From Ignatzschineria sp. RMDPL8A (lineage in GTDB: Bacteria; Pseudomonadota; Gammaproteobacteria; Cardiobacteriales; Wohlfahrtiimonadaceae), in NCBI RefSeq assembly GCF_029815055.1, contig NZ_JAPPWA010000002.1, forward strand, positions 310,001 to 374,000: 64,000 nt of DNA, written 5' to 3'. Below, one piece after another: positions 8,463-17,841 of this stretch. The notes beneath the pieces were generated by a model. It did not search any database and had not been told where the DNA came from. It saw only the letters and a list, made by a program, of their open reading frames with translations. Each line of letters begins with the position of its first letter. The stretch's first letter is position 1. Position numbers and translations under genes: made by a program.

Positions 8463-9824
8463 TTACGCTTTCGGCGCGTCCTCGCTTGAGTTTGCCTCTT
8501 TATTCTTGTCTGCATCATCCGCGACTTCACCGTCGATCACTTCCGCAATGGTCTCGGGAAGTTTCACGGTTTCATCAACTAACAATTCACCATCGGCCTT
8601 TTTCACATGAGCCGGGCGATCAGAAAGAAGCAGATCATTCACAAATTGGAATGATTGAAGCGCTGCCGCCGAATCATTTTGACGAAGTTTTAATTCACCA
8701 AAGAGTTTATGCGCAGGCGCTAAGGTTGGATCGAGTTTGATCGCCGCCATTAATACCTCTTCCGCTTCGGCAAGCTCGTTATTACGGACTAAAAAATTCG
8801 CAAGGGAATAACGGGCAATGGCGCTCTCTTCATGAGTTTTCACAAAATTACGCGATTGTTTAATGAGCTGATGAATGTTGCCACGATAGAGCTGACTGTA
8901 GGCCATCATCATGTTTTCATCCCATGATTTACGCAGCTCGCCACGTAGAAGCGCTTCCGCAGAATCGGGGTCGCCGGCATCAAGTAATAGATGGGCGTAT
9001 TTAATCATCGATGCATGATCGCGTTTAATTTCATTCGGGAACTGCCACCAAGTTTCTTTAATGCGTTTCACATCGAGATCTTTCGCCGCATATTCTAAAA
9101 TATCGCAATAGAGACCGCGCTCTTCACAGGGCGTTGAGGCTTTACGAATCGCTTTTTGAATATCGGGGAGGCGTTTAATGAGTTCCTCAAATTTACCAAG
9201 GCCATGGTAGGCTTTCGCGAGGAGTAAAGTCGCTTTTGCGTTACCACGATCCTCTTTCACAAGGCGCGTGAGCACCTGTTCTGCCTTCTCAAATTCACCA
9301 ATTTCGATTAAGAAATCGCCACGAACCACAAGGGAGAGATCTTCATTGATCTTATCGTCAAGATAATCAATCTCACTTAAATAGCGGTCACGCTGGGCAT
9401 TATCACCAAGCATATGAGAGGCTTTTGCTGCGCCGATATAACAGATGCTAGGGAAGTCGCTCTTTTTCGCTGCGGAGATAAAGAGTTTTTCTGCATCTTT
9501 CGGGCGATTTTCATAGATCGCAAGTTGCGCACGGGCAAATTCACGGTCGGCACTTTTAGCACGGCGACGGCGATTAAAATGCCCAATGCTTTCCGGTGTA
9601 CGAATGAGGCGTGAGAAGAAACGTAAAATAAAATAGAGTGAGAAAAATCCCCCAATGCCAAAGACAATCGCGCCTAAAAAGGTGAGATAGATGGTGCGTT
9701 CGCCGAGGAAGGGAATGGGACCTGAGATCATCACAAGCCCGGGTTCTTTACGGATCACGGAGACCAGAAAAGCCGCAAGAGCAGGGATTAAAATGGTCCA
9801 AAATAGGATACCAAAGCGTCTCAT
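8463..9824 (-). CDS. hemY: HemY, heme biosynthesis-associated membrane TPR protein
   Basis: A 453-residue proteobacterial HemY (not protoporphyrinogen oxidase). Two N-terminal membrane helices lie at about 5-24 and 43-68. Then comes a basic motif (SRLIRTPESIGHFNRRRRAKSADREFARAQLAIYENRP as a family landmark, residues about 72-109) and a cytoplasmic TPR solenoid to about residue 390. The C-terminus is an acidic low-complexity tail. HemY is thought to scaffold heme-pathway enzymes at the membrane with HemX. It overlaps hemDX by one base (TAATG), indicating translational coupling, and is the last gene of hemC-hemDX-hemY. Confidence 0.9.
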   Translation of the reverse strand: MRRFGILFWTILIPALAAFLVSVIRKEPGLVMISGPIPFLGERTIYLTFLGAIVFGIGGFFSLYFILRFFSRLIRTPESIGHFNRRRRAKSADREFARAQLAIYENRPKDAEKLFISAAKKSDFPSICYIGAAKASHMLGDNAQRDRYLSEIDYLDDKINEDLSLVVRGDFLIEIGEFEKAEQVLTRLVKEDRGNAKATLLLAKAYHGLGKFEELIKRLPDIQKAIRKASTPCEERGLYCDILEYAAKDLDVKRIKETWWQFPNEIKRDHASMIKYAHLLLDAGDPDSAEALLRGELRKSWDENMMMAYSQLYRGNIHQLIKQSRNFVKTHEESAIARYSLANFLVRNNELAEAEEVLMAAIKLDPTLAPAHKLFGELKLRQNDSAAALQSFQFVNDLLLSDRPAHVKKADGELLVDETVKLPETIAEVIDGEVADDADKNKEANSSEDAPKA

Positions 9825-12121
9825 TATTGACCCCCTTTCGGTTGACGCGCTTCGATCGCCGCACTAAACGCTAAAATTGCAGGCGTTACATCGGGAAGCG
9901 CTTGGCTATAATCTTGTTCAAGCATGAGATCAAGCTCGGCAACGGCTTTGGCAACGCTCGCATCACGAGGATCGAAATATTCCACAATCCAGGTGCGGGC
10001 AAGGGTGACCGAATCCTTATGCAGCGCCGGCATATTTTGTAAAAGCGCTAAGCGCGCCGCGGAGAGCTGTACTTGAATGTTGTGCTGAATGTAGAGACTA
10101 TCGAGCTCTGCCATCAGTTTTGGTGGCTCAACAGTCTCTTGCTCCACAAAGACAAGGGAGGAGAGAATGTTTTTGTACCATGCTTTATCGGTCTCGATCT
10201 CTTTTTGCGTGCTGTAGATTTTATCTCTAAAGGCCGCAATTGCGCCATCTTCTTTAAGCGGTGCATGGGCGATCTCTTTGGTAATTTCAAAGAGTTTTGC
10301 GGCGGTGACATCACGATGTTGATTATTATCGTTGAAGGTTTTGAGCATCTCCAAGGTGGCGTCCACATGACCGATCGCAACGGTAAAAGGAATCGCTTCA
10401 ATGCCCGCCATGCGTGCTTTGGCCGTCTCTAAGACATTAATGGCCGAATCGGTATCGCGTTCATATTCCAATTTATATTTGGCAAACTTGAGCAGATATT
10501 CGATCTCAGCGAGTTTAAAGGTATCAAGATCGGTGGTGTTTTTAATGGTTTTGATCAGCTCGCGCGCTTCAATAATGGTGCTATCTTGGGTGATCTTGTT
10601 TTGCGCGAGTTCAACGGCTAAGGTATCAGCGCGTTTTGAGGCATCTTTTGCAAGATCGGTAATTCCGGTGAGCAGCACTTTCTGATCGTTAAAATCGGTT
10701 TGAAGAGCACTGTTGGCCTCTTTAAGCGCCTCAATCATGCTCTCCATTTTTTGGTTTTGTGATTGAATGACGGTGAGGTTATCCACTTTTTTCGTCAAAT
10801 TCTCAATCGCTTTTTGCGCCGAATCAAGGCCACTTAAATCGATCTTTTCAGCAGTTTTCGGAAGCGTTTGTAATTGAGATTGTACACTGGAAAGATCGCC
10901 CTTTAAGGTCGCGATCGCGTTATCAATGTGTGAGGTATCAACGGCCGGTGTCTCAACTGATTTTGGCGCCGGTGGATTTAAGTAGAGATAACTACTAAAG
11001 CCGAGCGAACCCAGAGCAATCGCACAGGCAAGCCACGCAATGCCACCGCCTTTTTTCTCCACTACTTTTTCCGTTACAACGGGGGTGGATTCTTCAGGCG
11101 TTGGGCCAAGCGGCATTTCGACGAATTCTTTTTTCGCTTTGTTGGCTTTATTGGTTTTTTTATTGTTTGCGCCGATCACATCGGATTTCGCAGACGATTT
11201 TTTCTCTGGCGTATCGTTTTTTGCGGGAGAATTGGATGATTCCGCACCGACCGTGTCAGCGGTTTCAATCGATTCAAGCTCCTCCTTAGGAGTCTTTTTG
11301 GTGTCGTTATTTTCTTGCATAGTCGCCTCATTATTATCAGTTTGAGTGAGCGATTCACTATAGGTTACGATTGCGTCCCAAAGATCATCTTCAAGCGCCG
11401 ATTGAGCTACGATCGGATTGTGAAAACCCACGTCGATCGCATGATTTGCGAGCCGGTCACTGCCCACGATAACCGCATCGATTGTCTCCATTAATTCTGC
11501 ATCTTGTAGGGCAGGTAGGAGGGTATCGATCGCCTCTGAGCTTGTTAGCGTCAGGAGAACGGGATGCTCTTTGATATAAGTTGTGACCGGTTCAAGAGCA
11601 AATGTTTTTGGTTTCACCCGGCGATAGACATTGACATATTTCGTCTTCGCGCCCTGTTCGATGAGGGCATCGCCAAGTAATCTACGTCCGCCTTCACCGC
11701 TTACAATCAGCACCGATTGATCGGTCAAATCGTATGATTTAAGCGTTTCGATCAAGGCTTCAGAAGTGTAAGGTTTGGGCGCGGTGATGATTTTATCATT
11801 CACATCGTGGGTAATGCCTTCTGCGTGGAGCGCTTTTTCCGTCCCAAGGCCAATGGAGATATACCCCTTGTCCACCGGGAATTTAAAGCCCAGTTTTTTG
11901 GCAAAAATAACGGAATTGGGGCTCGTAAAGAGGAAGTAATCATTCTGATCGCTCTGGCTTAAGATGCGTTTTGCCCCTTTGCTGTTGCGCGCATTAACAA
12001 TGGCAAGGGCGGGGACTAAAAAGCCTTTTCCGCCATGCTCGTGAATGCGATTTAAGAGTGATTCTGCCTGTGCTTCAGGACGGGTCACGATGACACCGAT
12101 TTGACGTAGATCTGCTTTCAT
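9824..12121 (-). CDS. hemDX: HemD-HemX fusion: uroporphyrinogen-III synthase joined to HemX
   Basis: One 765-residue reading frame. Residues 1-255 are a HemD domain (IGVIVTRPEAQAESLL..., FTSPNSV, SGEGGRRLL, YRRVKP, LTSSEAI), which closes hydroxymethylbilane to uroporphyrinogen III. Residues 256-355 are a charged Asn/Lys/Glu linker, about 360-381 a single membrane helix, and 385-765 the coiled HemX domain. The HemX part is often mislabelled a methyltransferase; no SAM motif is visible. An internal ATG at 11320 (Met268) has GAGG five bases upstream, so separate HemX could also be made. Gap to hemC is 11 bases; it overlaps hemY by one base. Confidence 0.9.
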   Translation of the reverse strand: MKADLRQIGVIVTRPEAQAESLLNRIHEHGGKGFLVPALAIVNARNSKGAKRILSQSDQNDYFLFTSPNSVIFAKKLGFKFPVDKGYISIGLGTEKALHAEGITHDVNDKIITAPKPYTSEALIETLKSYDLTDQSVLIVSGEGGRRLLGDALIEQGAKTKYVNVYRRVKPKTFALEPVTTYIKEHPVLLTLTSSEAIDTLLPALQDAELMETIDAVIVGSDRLANHAIDVGFHNPIVAQSALEDDLWDAIVTYSESLTQTDNNEATMQENNDTKKTPKEELESIETADTVGAESSNSPAKNDTPEKKSSAKSDVIGANNKKTNKANKAKKEFVEMPLGPTPEESTPVVTEKVVEKKGGGIAWLACAIALGSLGFSSYLYLNPPAPKSVETPAVDTSHIDNAIATLKGDLSSVQSQLQTLPKTAEKIDLSGLDSAQKAIENLTKKVDNLTVIQSQNQKMESMIEALKEANSALQTDFNDQKVLLTGITDLAKDASKRADTLAVELAQNKITQDSTIIEARELIKTIKNTTDLDTFKLAEIEYLLKFAKYKLEYERDTDSAINVLETAKARMAGIEAIPFTVAIGHVDATLEMLKTFNDNNQHRDVTAAKLFEITKEIAHAPLKEDGAIAAFRDKIYSTQKEIETDKAWYKNILSSLVFVEQETVEPPKLMAELDSLYIQHNIQVQLSAARLALLQNMPALHKDSVTLARTWIVEYFDPRDASVAKAVAELDLMLEQDYSQALPDVTPAILAFSAAIEARQPKGGQ

Positions 12122-12132
12122 TGTGCGTTCCT

Positions 12133-13056
12133 CTACCCGTAGATTTTTTCTAAAATTTTATCGGCTCCACGAGATAAGAGATTCTCCGCAAGTTCGACGC
12201 CTAAATTTTGGGCATCTTCCGGAGCGCCGTAGAGCTCATGATAGATGATCTCTCCTGTATCAAGATCGCCGACAAGACCGCGAACCCATAACCCTTTTTC
12301 GGTGAGTTCCGCATAGCCTGCAATCGGCGCCTGACAACCGCCATTTAAGCGCGCGTTATAGGCTCTTTCGGCCGCAACGCAGATGGAGGTCTCTTCATGA
12401 TTGAGTTTTGAGATTAGATCGCGCACCTCTTGATTCGCCTCAACGCACTCAATGCCGATCGCGCCTTGCCCAACCGCGGGGAGGGAGAGATCTTGGCTAA
12501 TGGTTTCGGTGATGTGCTTATCAAAGCCTAAGCGTTTTAATCCGGCGGCGGCGAGAATAATCGCATCATATTCGCCATCATGGAGCTTTTTAAGACGAGT
12601 GTTCACATTGCCGCGGAGATCTTTAATTTGCAGATCGGGGCGATGGGCGAGCAATTGCGCGCGACGACGAAGAGAGCACGATCCAACCACCGCGCCTTTA
12701 GGAAGATCATCGATCGATTTATAATGATCCGATACAAAGGCATCACGGGGATCTTCACGTTTAAGCACCACCGGAACGATCAATCCTTCAGGAAGCGCTG
12801 AGACGACGGGAACGTCTTTCATCGAGTGAACCGCGATATCGGCACGGCCTTCAAGCATCGCGACTTCCAGCTCTTTTAAGAATAATCCTTTTCCGCCAAT
12901 TTTAGCGAGCGGTGAGGAGAGCATTTGGTCGCCGCGAGTGGTCATCCCGAGAATCTCTACGGTTAGATCGGGATAGAGTTTTAACAGTTCATCTCGAACG
13001 TGATTGGCTTGCCAGAGTGCTAAAGGACTTTCTCGTGTTGCGATCGTTAATTTCAT
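12133..13056 (-). CDS. hemC: Porphobilinogen deaminase (hydroxymethylbilane synthase)
   Basis: Polymerises four porphobilinogen units into hydroxymethylbilane; cytosolic. The 307-residue protein has [11 protein letters not shown] at the start, KDVPV, the SVGTSSLRR-equivalent [22 protein letters not shown], and [11 protein letters not shown] with the Cys (about residue 240) that carries the dipyrromethane cofactor. One variation is VGSCSLRR where VGTSSLRR is usual, which keeps the two arginines. It is the first gene of the hemC-hemDX-hemY operon, reading divergently from cmk. Confidence 0.97.
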   Translation of the reverse strand: MKLTIATRESPLALWQANHVRDELLKLYPDLTVEILGMTTRGDQMLSSPLAKIGGKGLFLKELEVAMLEGRADIAVHSMKDVPVVSALPEGLIVPVVLKREDPRDAFVSDHYKSIDDLPKGAVVGSCSLRRRAQLLAHRPDLQIKDLRGNVNTRLKKLHDGEYDAIILAAAGLKRLGFDKHITETISQDLSLPAVGQGAIGIECVEANQEVRDLISKLNHEETSICVAAERAYNARLNGGCQAPIAGYAELTEKGLWVRGLVGDLDTGEIIYHELYGAPEDAQNLGVELAENLLSRGADKILEKIYG

Positions 13057-13206
13057 TGATTCTTTAATTCCCTTTGTCGTAGATTCATATTGAGATGAGT
13101 TTTCAAACGAAAATTCCCATATAATTATACATCAGTGATTTTAACACTTTAGTGGACGTTATCATATATCACCCATATTTTTAATTCAGTTCAAAGAGAA
13201 AGAGAG
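13057..13206. promoter_or_regulatory. Divergent hemC / cmk promoter region
   Basis: This 150-base AT-rich spacer contains a self-complementary TATAATTATA at 13120-13129, which gives a consensus-like -10 hexamer on both strands. Good -35 hexamers at 17-base spacing are not obvious in either direction, so the exact start points are uncertain. Confidence 0.35.
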
Positions 13207-13884
13207 ATGGAAAAAGAGAGAGTCATTACAATCGATGGTCCAAGTGGCGTGGGCAAGGGGACTTTGGCGAAAAAGCTAGCGGAAAAGTTGGGCTGGGAGC
13301 TCCTTGACTCAGGGGCGATTTATCGTGCGCTTGCGCTCTTTGCTGAAGAAAACGGGCTCGATCTTAACGATGAAGCAAAGGTCGCTGCATTAGCGCTCAC
13401 ATTACCGCTTGAATTTAAACCGGGCGAGAAGGGCGTATTAATCTATCTCGATGGTGAAGATCGTACCGATGCCATTCGCTTAGAAACCACCGGCAATAAA
13501 GCGTCGATTGTGGCGAAATTGCCCAAAGTGCGTGAAAATTTATTGCAGCGCCAACGAGATTTTGCAACCGCTAAAGGATTGATTGCAGATGGTAGAGACA
13601 TGGGAACGGTGGTCTTTCCCCGAGCGCCCTTAAAGATCTTTCTGACCGCATCGGCCGAAGAGCGCGCAAAAAGACGATATAAACAGTTGTTGGAAAATGG
13701 AATTTGCGCTAAAATAGAGCAGATTTTATCTGAGGTGAAAGCCCGAGACGAGCGAGATCGTTCGCGAAAGAGCTCTCCCCTTATCCCTGCCGAAGATGCC
13801 GTGATCGTTGATACATCGGAGTTTTCAGCAGATGAGGTGTTTGAGAAAGTTTGGGCAAATATCGCTTCAGTGGAAATTAATTAA
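13207..13884 (+). CDS. cmk: Cytidylate kinase
   Basis: Phosphorylates CMP and dCMP with ATP in pyrimidine nucleotide recycling. The P-loop GPSGVGKGT spans residues 11-19, DSGAIYRALA is the CMP-binding segment, and GLIADGRDMGTVVFP and the Arg-rich lid (EERAKRRYKQL, DERDRSRKSSPL) are typical. The 225-residue length is normal. The gene is followed by rpsA after a 235-base leader, the conserved cmk-rpsA order of gammaproteobacteria. Confidence 0.96.
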   Translation: MEKERVITIDGPSGVGKGTLAKKLAEKLGWELLDSGAIYRALALFAEENGLDLNDEAKVAALALTLPLEFKPGEKGVLIYLDGEDRTDAIRLETTGNKASIVAKLPKVRENLLQRQRDFATAKGLIADGRDMGTVVFPRAPLKIFLTASAEERAKRRYKQLLENGICAKIEQILSEVKARDERDRSRKSSPLIPAEDAVIVDTSEFSADEVFEKVWANIASVEIN

Positions 13885-14119
13885 GGCGCATTGAGGATTG
13901 CCGAATCCGATCATAAATCTCATGGTTTAGATTTAAATGACTTAAATTTGATCAGAGTAGGGTAGACAGTAAACGCTGACTGCCGGGACGGATTCACACG
14001 GGCATCTAAAATGCATAGTGTTTAACATTTAACAGACGGTAAAAACGCATATTGACGGTGATTGAGGGAACAAAACCTTTTGATCATAAGCGATTTTGCC
14101 CATTTGAGTTTATAAATAT
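13885..14119 (+). promoter_or_regulatory. rpsA leader without a clear Shine-Dalgarno
   Basis: The 235 bases before rpsA lack a purine-rich ribosome site at the normal spacing; the 15 bases before the ATG are AT-rich (TTTATAAATAT). Upstream there are several GGA-containing stretches (GAGGATTG, GGGACGGATT, GAGGGAAC) in locally foldable sequence. In E. coli, rpsA is translated from a structured SD-less leader that S1 itself recognises and represses; the layout here is consistent with that, but folding was not computed. Confidence 0.45.
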
Positions 14120-15790
14120 ATGTCATTAAGTTTTGCAGAGTTATTTGAACAATCGATCGCTCAAGAGGAATCTCGTACAGTTGGTTCGATTATTAAAGCT
14201 ACCGTAGTAGCAATTGAAAACGAGTTCGTCATCGTAGATGCTGGACTTAAAAGTGAAGGTCGCATCGCTATCGACCAATTCCAAGATATCAACGGTGAAT
14301 TAGAAGTTGCAGTAGGTTCAGACGTTGACGTAATGCTTGAGTCACTTGAAGATGGTTTCGGTGAAACCCGTCTTTCACGTGAAAAAGCAAAACGTGCAGA
14401 AGTTTGGGCAGCTCTTGAGAAAAAACTTGAAGCTGATGAGATCGTTAAAGGGGTTATTTCTGGCCGCGTTAAAGGTGGATTCACCGTTGACCTTGGTACT
14501 GAAAGAGCGTTCTTACCCGGTTCATTAGTAGATGTTCGTCCTGTACGTGATATCTCTTACTTAGAAGGTAAAGAACTCGAGCTTAAATTAATCAAGCTTG
14601 ATCCAAAACGTAATAACATCGTTGTATCTCGTCGCGCGGTTGTAGAAGAAGAATACTCTGCAGAGCGTGAAGAGTTACTTAAAAACCTTGAAGAAGGCGA
14701 TATCGTTAAAGGTGTGGTTAAAAACCTTACTGATTACGGTGCGTTCCTTGATCTTGGTGGAATTGATGGTTTACTTCACATCACAGACATGGCGTGGAAA
14801 CGCGTTCGTCACCCTTCCGAAATCGTTAACATCAACGATGAGATCGAAGTTAAACTTCTTAAATTCGATCGTGAGCGTAACCGCGTATCTTTAGGTCTTA
14901 AACAATTAGGTGAAGATCCATGGAAAGATATCGGAATGCGCTTCCCATCAGGCATCCAAGTAAAAGGTAAAGTAACTAACATTACCGATTACGGTTGCTT
15001 CGTTGAAATCGAAGACGGTATCGAAGGTCTTGTTCACGTTTCAGAAATGGATTGGACAAACAAAAACGTTAACCCATCAAAAGTTGTGACGGTTGGTGAA
15101 GAAGTTAATGTAGTTGTTCTTGACATCGATGAAGAACGTCGCCGTATCTCTTTAGGCATGAAACAATGCCAACCAAATCCATGGGAAGAGTTCGCGATGA
15201 AATACAACAAGAACGATAAAATCACTGGTACGATTAAATCAATCACTGATTTCGGTATCTTTATCGGTTTAGATGGCGGTATCGACGGTCTTGTTCACTT
15301 ATCAGACATTTCTTGGAATGTTGCCGGTGAAGATGCGATCCGTGACTACAAACGTGGTGATGAAATCGAAGCGATGGTACTTGCTGTCGATGCTGAGCGT
15401 GAGCGTATCTCACTTGGTATCAAACAACTTGACCAAGACCCATTCTCAAACTTCTTAGCAGCACACGAGAAAGGTTCAATCGTTAAAGGTCAAATCGTTT
15501 CTGTTGATGCTAAATTCGCAGTAATCGATCTTGGCGACGGTATCGAAGGTAACTTACGTGCATCAGAAATCTCTAACGAGCGCGTTGAAGATGTTCGTAA
15601 CGTATACAATGTAGGCGACGAAGTTGAAGCTAAATTCATCAACGTTGACCGCAAAAACCGTTCAATCGTTCTTTCTGTAAAAGCGATCGACGAAGTAAGC
15701 GCTAAAGATATCTCTGGCTACTCACACGAGAACAGCCAAGTAGGCGCAACTTTAGGTGATCTACTTAAAGAGCAAATGAAACAGCAATAA
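14120..15790 (+). CDS. rpsA: 30S ribosomal protein S1
   Basis: A 556-residue S1 with six OB-fold S1 motifs at about residues 21-87, 105-171, 192-260, 277-347, 364-434 and 451-520. The first two bind the ribosome and S2; the last four bind mRNA (repeated G-x-V-x-x-I-x-DFG/YGxF and GLxHxSD/EM). Codon use is strongly biased (CGT, GGT, GAA, AAC, TTC), unlike its neighbours, as expected for a very highly expressed gene. It lies between cmk and ihfB, the standard gene order, and ends in a good terminator. Confidence 0.98.
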   Translation: MSLSFAELFEQSIAQEESRTVGSIIKATVVAIENEFVIVDAGLKSEGRIAIDQFQDINGELEVAVGSDVDVMLESLEDGFGETRLSREKAKRAEVWAALEKKLEADEIVKGVISGRVKGGFTVDLGTERAFLPGSLVDVRPVRDISYLEGKELELKLIKLDPKRNNIVVSRRAVVEEEYSAEREELLKNLEEGDIVKGVVKNLTDYGAFLDLGGIDGLLHITDMAWKRVRHPSEIVNINDEIEVKLLKFDRERNRVSLGLKQLGEDPWKDIGMRFPSGIQVKGKVTNITDYGCFVEIEDGIEGLVHVSEMDWTNKNVNPSKVVTVGEEVNVVVLDIDEERRRISLGMKQCQPNPWEEFAMKYNKNDKITGTIKSITDFGIFIGLDGGIDGLVHLSDISWNVAGEDAIRDYKRGDEIEAMVLAVDAERERISLGIKQLDQDPFSNFLAAHEKGSIVKGQIVSVDAKFAVIDLGDGIEGNLRASEISNERVEDVRNVYNVGDEVEAKFINVDRKNRSIVLSVKAIDEVSAKDISGYSHENSQVGATLGDLLKEQMKQQ

Positions 15791-15803
15791 TTATAATTGT
15801 TGA

Positions 15804-15842
15804 AAAGCCATTATGGGTTTAGTCGCTCATAATGGTTTTTTG
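15804..15842 (+). terminator. Terminator after rpsA
   Basis: Stem AAGCCATTATG / CATAATGGTTT (one mismatch) with a 13-base loop and a six-T run, about 14 bases after the rpsA stop. Confidence 0.8.
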
Positions 15843-15998
15843 TATTATTAAGAATTGTAAAAATTTTTAGACTTTTTTACATATTTTTAATTTTTATATA
15901 CTAATATGATAATCCTGTGAAGCGCCTAATTTTAATTAGATTTAATTGAAGTTTTAGGTATCAGGTTAATTTTGAATATTTTAATGGAGTGAAATATT

Positions 15999-16301
15999 AT
16001 GACTAAATCAGAATTAGTACAGCGTTTAGGTGAAAAGTATCCTAACTACACCAACGCTGAAGTCGAAAAAGGGGTTAAAATTATTTTAGATCAGATCAGC
16101 GAAGCGTTAGGTGAAGGCCGTCGCATTGAAGTTCGCGGATTTGGTAGCTTCTCTGTTCGCTATCGTGCGCCGAAAACGGGTCGTAACCCTAAAACTGGCG
16201 ATTCTGTAAAATTAAGCGGTAAATACGCATCACATTTCAAAGCAGGTAAACACCTCCGTGAAAGCGTCAACGAAAGCCGTCACGATTTTGACATTCAATA
16301 A
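15999..16301 (+). CDS. ihfB: Integration host factor subunit beta
   Basis: A 100-residue DNABII protein that heterodimerises with IHF-alpha and bends DNA sharply at specific sites. MTKSELVQRL at the start, RIEVRGFGSFSVRYR in the middle and the beta-arm segment PKTGRNPKTGDSV mark it as the IHF beta type rather than HU. The preceding 150 bases are very AT-rich, with TTTACA and TATACT-like hexamers near 15876-15902, so it probably has its own promoter in addition to read-through from rpsA. The partner ihfA is not in this window. Confidence 0.95.
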   Translation: MTKSELVQRLGEKYPNYTNAEVEKGVKIILDQISEALGEGRRIEVRGFGSFSVRYRAPKTGRNPKTGDSVKLSGKYASHFKAGKHLRESVNESRHDFDIQ

Positions 16302-16387
16302 GTCGGTTTTGCAGGTGAATCAATCGTCTCGTTAGAGGGGGTAAAGAATCTCGATTCACCGGATGCGATATTAATTATTGAAGGGAA

Positions 16388-16417
16388 AAGTGCTATCATT
16401 TGATAGCGCTTTTTTTA
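16388..16417 (+). terminator. Terminator after ihfB
   Basis: Stem AAGTGCTATC / GATAGCGCTT (one G-U pair), 4-base loop and a seven-T run. It separates ihfB from ispD. Confidence 0.8.
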
Positions 16418-16457
16418 TGGGCGCTCCATTTTCGAACTTCCAACGGATACGAAGATT

Positions 16458-17294
16458 ATGCCTAACGATTTACCGCTTCAATCGCCCGATTCTCATCGCT
16501 CTATTTCACATAGAGAAAAATCCCCTCGCGTCTACGGAATTATCCCGGCGGCCGGCGTCGGTGCGCGGATGGAAGCGAGTTGCCCGAAGCAATATCTTAT
16601 GCTGACGACTCACACCATTTTAGAAGAGACCTTAGCGGTCTTTCAAAAAAGTGAGCGGCTCGATGGACTCTATGTGGGCATTGCGAAAGAAGATCCCTAT
16701 TTTGTGCTTCCAGAAAAGCAGAGTTTTGACCAAGCGGATCTTGATTGCACCGCCCCTCATCGAATCGCCATTTATCGAACTGAGGGCGGCGAGAGTCGTG
16801 CGGAAACGGTGTTTAATGCGATGGATTTTATTTTAAAATCGGCAAAAGCTGTGAGTGAGAGCGAACATGAGGCGGTATTAAAGAGCTGGGCGCTTGTGCA
16901 TGATGCGGCAAGGCCGGGGCTTTCAAGTACGGAACTTGATCAATTTATTGCAGCTGTCTTAACGGACAATCACCCTTATGGCGGGATTATGGCGCTTCCG
17001 GCGCAAGACACCATTAAGAAAGTGGGTGCGAATAATACCATTGAAAAAACGCTCAATCGTGATCATATTTGGCTTGCGCAAACCCCGCAGATGATGCCCT
17101 TTGAGCTTCTTTACACACTCTTAGCTAAATGCCTAAAAGAAAATGCGCCGGTCACTGATGAGGCGTCCGTTTTAGAGTATAATGAACGCTTTCCCAAAGT
17201 TTATCGAGGCTACACGCATAATTTTAAGATTACCTATCCGGGCGATCTTGAGCTGATGCGCCTCCATTTTAAAGGACGAGAACGATGCGAATAG
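16458..17294 (+). CDS. ispD: 2-C-methyl-D-erythritol 4-phosphate cytidylyltransferase
   Basis: Third step of the MEP isoprenoid pathway: couples CTP to methylerythritol phosphate. The nucleotide-binding signature PAAGVGARMEASCPKQY is at residues 30-46 and VHDAARP near 150; RDHIWLAQTPQ and the C-terminal DLELM complete the family pattern. At 278 residues it is longer than the E. coli enzyme (about 236), owing to an N-terminal extension of about 25 residues and an insert before VHDAARP. The ribosome site before ATG 16458 is weak, so a later non-ATG start cannot be excluded. Its 3' end overlaps ispF by 10 bases. Confidence 0.93.
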   Translation: MPNDLPLQSPDSHRSISHREKSPRVYGIIPAAGVGARMEASCPKQYLMLTTHTILEETLAVFQKSERLDGLYVGIAKEDPYFVLPEKQSFDQADLDCTAPHRIAIYRTEGGESRAETVFNAMDFILKSAKAVSESEHEAVLKSWALVHDAARPGLSSTELDQFIAAVLTDNHPYGGIMALPAQDTIKKVGANNTIEKTLNRDHIWLAQTPQMMPFELLYTLLAKCLKENAPVTDEASVLEYNERFPKVYRGYTHNFKITYPGDLELMRLHFKGRERCE

Positions 17295-17767
17295 GATTTG
17301 GTTTTGATGTGCACGCTTTTAAAGAGGGCGATCATTTAGTCTTAGCGGGCGTTAAAATCCCGTTTGTGCGCGCCTTTAAAGCACATTCCGATGGGGATGT
17401 GGTGCTTCACGCGCTGACCGATGCGCTGTTAGGCGCGGTAAAAGGCGGCGATATTGGCACGCTTTTCCCCGACACCGATCCAAAATATAAAGATGCCGAT
17501 AGCCGCGTTTTGTTAAAAGAGGCCTACCAAGTGGTTCTTGAGAAGGGCTGGGAAGTGGAAAATATCGATATCACCATCATGGCGGAGCGCCCAAAACTGC
17601 TGCCATATCGCGGTGAGATGGAACAAAATATCGCCACCGACCTCATGATCGGAACCGATCGGGTAAACGTCAAAGCGACCACTACAGAAAAGCTTGGCTT
17701 TGTCGGGCGTGAAGAGGGCATTGCGGCGCAAGCGGCGGTATTATTAAAATCACGCAAAACGCACTAG
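17285..17767 (+). CDS. ispF: 2-C-methyl-D-erythritol 2,4-cyclodiphosphate synthase
   Basis: Cyclises CDP-methylerythritol 2-phosphate in the MEP pathway, acting as a zinc-dependent homotrimer. Metal ligands are visible in DVHAF (Asp8, His10) and in AHSDGDVVLHALTDALLGA with the conserved His; TDRVNVKATTTEKLGF near the C-terminus is the family signature. 160 residues is the usual length. The 10-base overlap with ispD indicates translational coupling, and the two genes form a unit. Confidence 0.97.
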   Translation: MRIGFGFDVHAFKEGDHLVLAGVKIPFVRAFKAHSDGDVVLHALTDALLGAVKGGDIGTLFPDTDPKYKDADSRVLLKEAYQVVLEKGWEVENIDITIMAERPKLLPYRGEMEQNIATDLMIGTDRVNVKATTTEKLGFVGREEGIAAQAAVLLKSRKTH

Positions 17768-17841
17768 AAACATTTATACTGAATTAAACATTTAATAACG
17801 ATCAACCTAAACACGTTTTATAGATAGGATTTAAGAGTACG

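Noticed and set aside
9824-11320. HemX as uroporphyrin-III C-methyltransferase
   Set aside because: No SAM-binding methyltransferase motifs; the membrane helix and coiled domain match HemX only.
10073-11345. Several long reading frames opposite hemDX
   Set aside because: Shadows of the coding strand with low-complexity composition; the hemDX frame has clear domain homology.
16378-16605. Alternative reading frame overlapping the start of ispD
   Set aside because: It starts within the ihfB terminator and lacks a ribosome site; the ispD frame carries the enzyme motifs.
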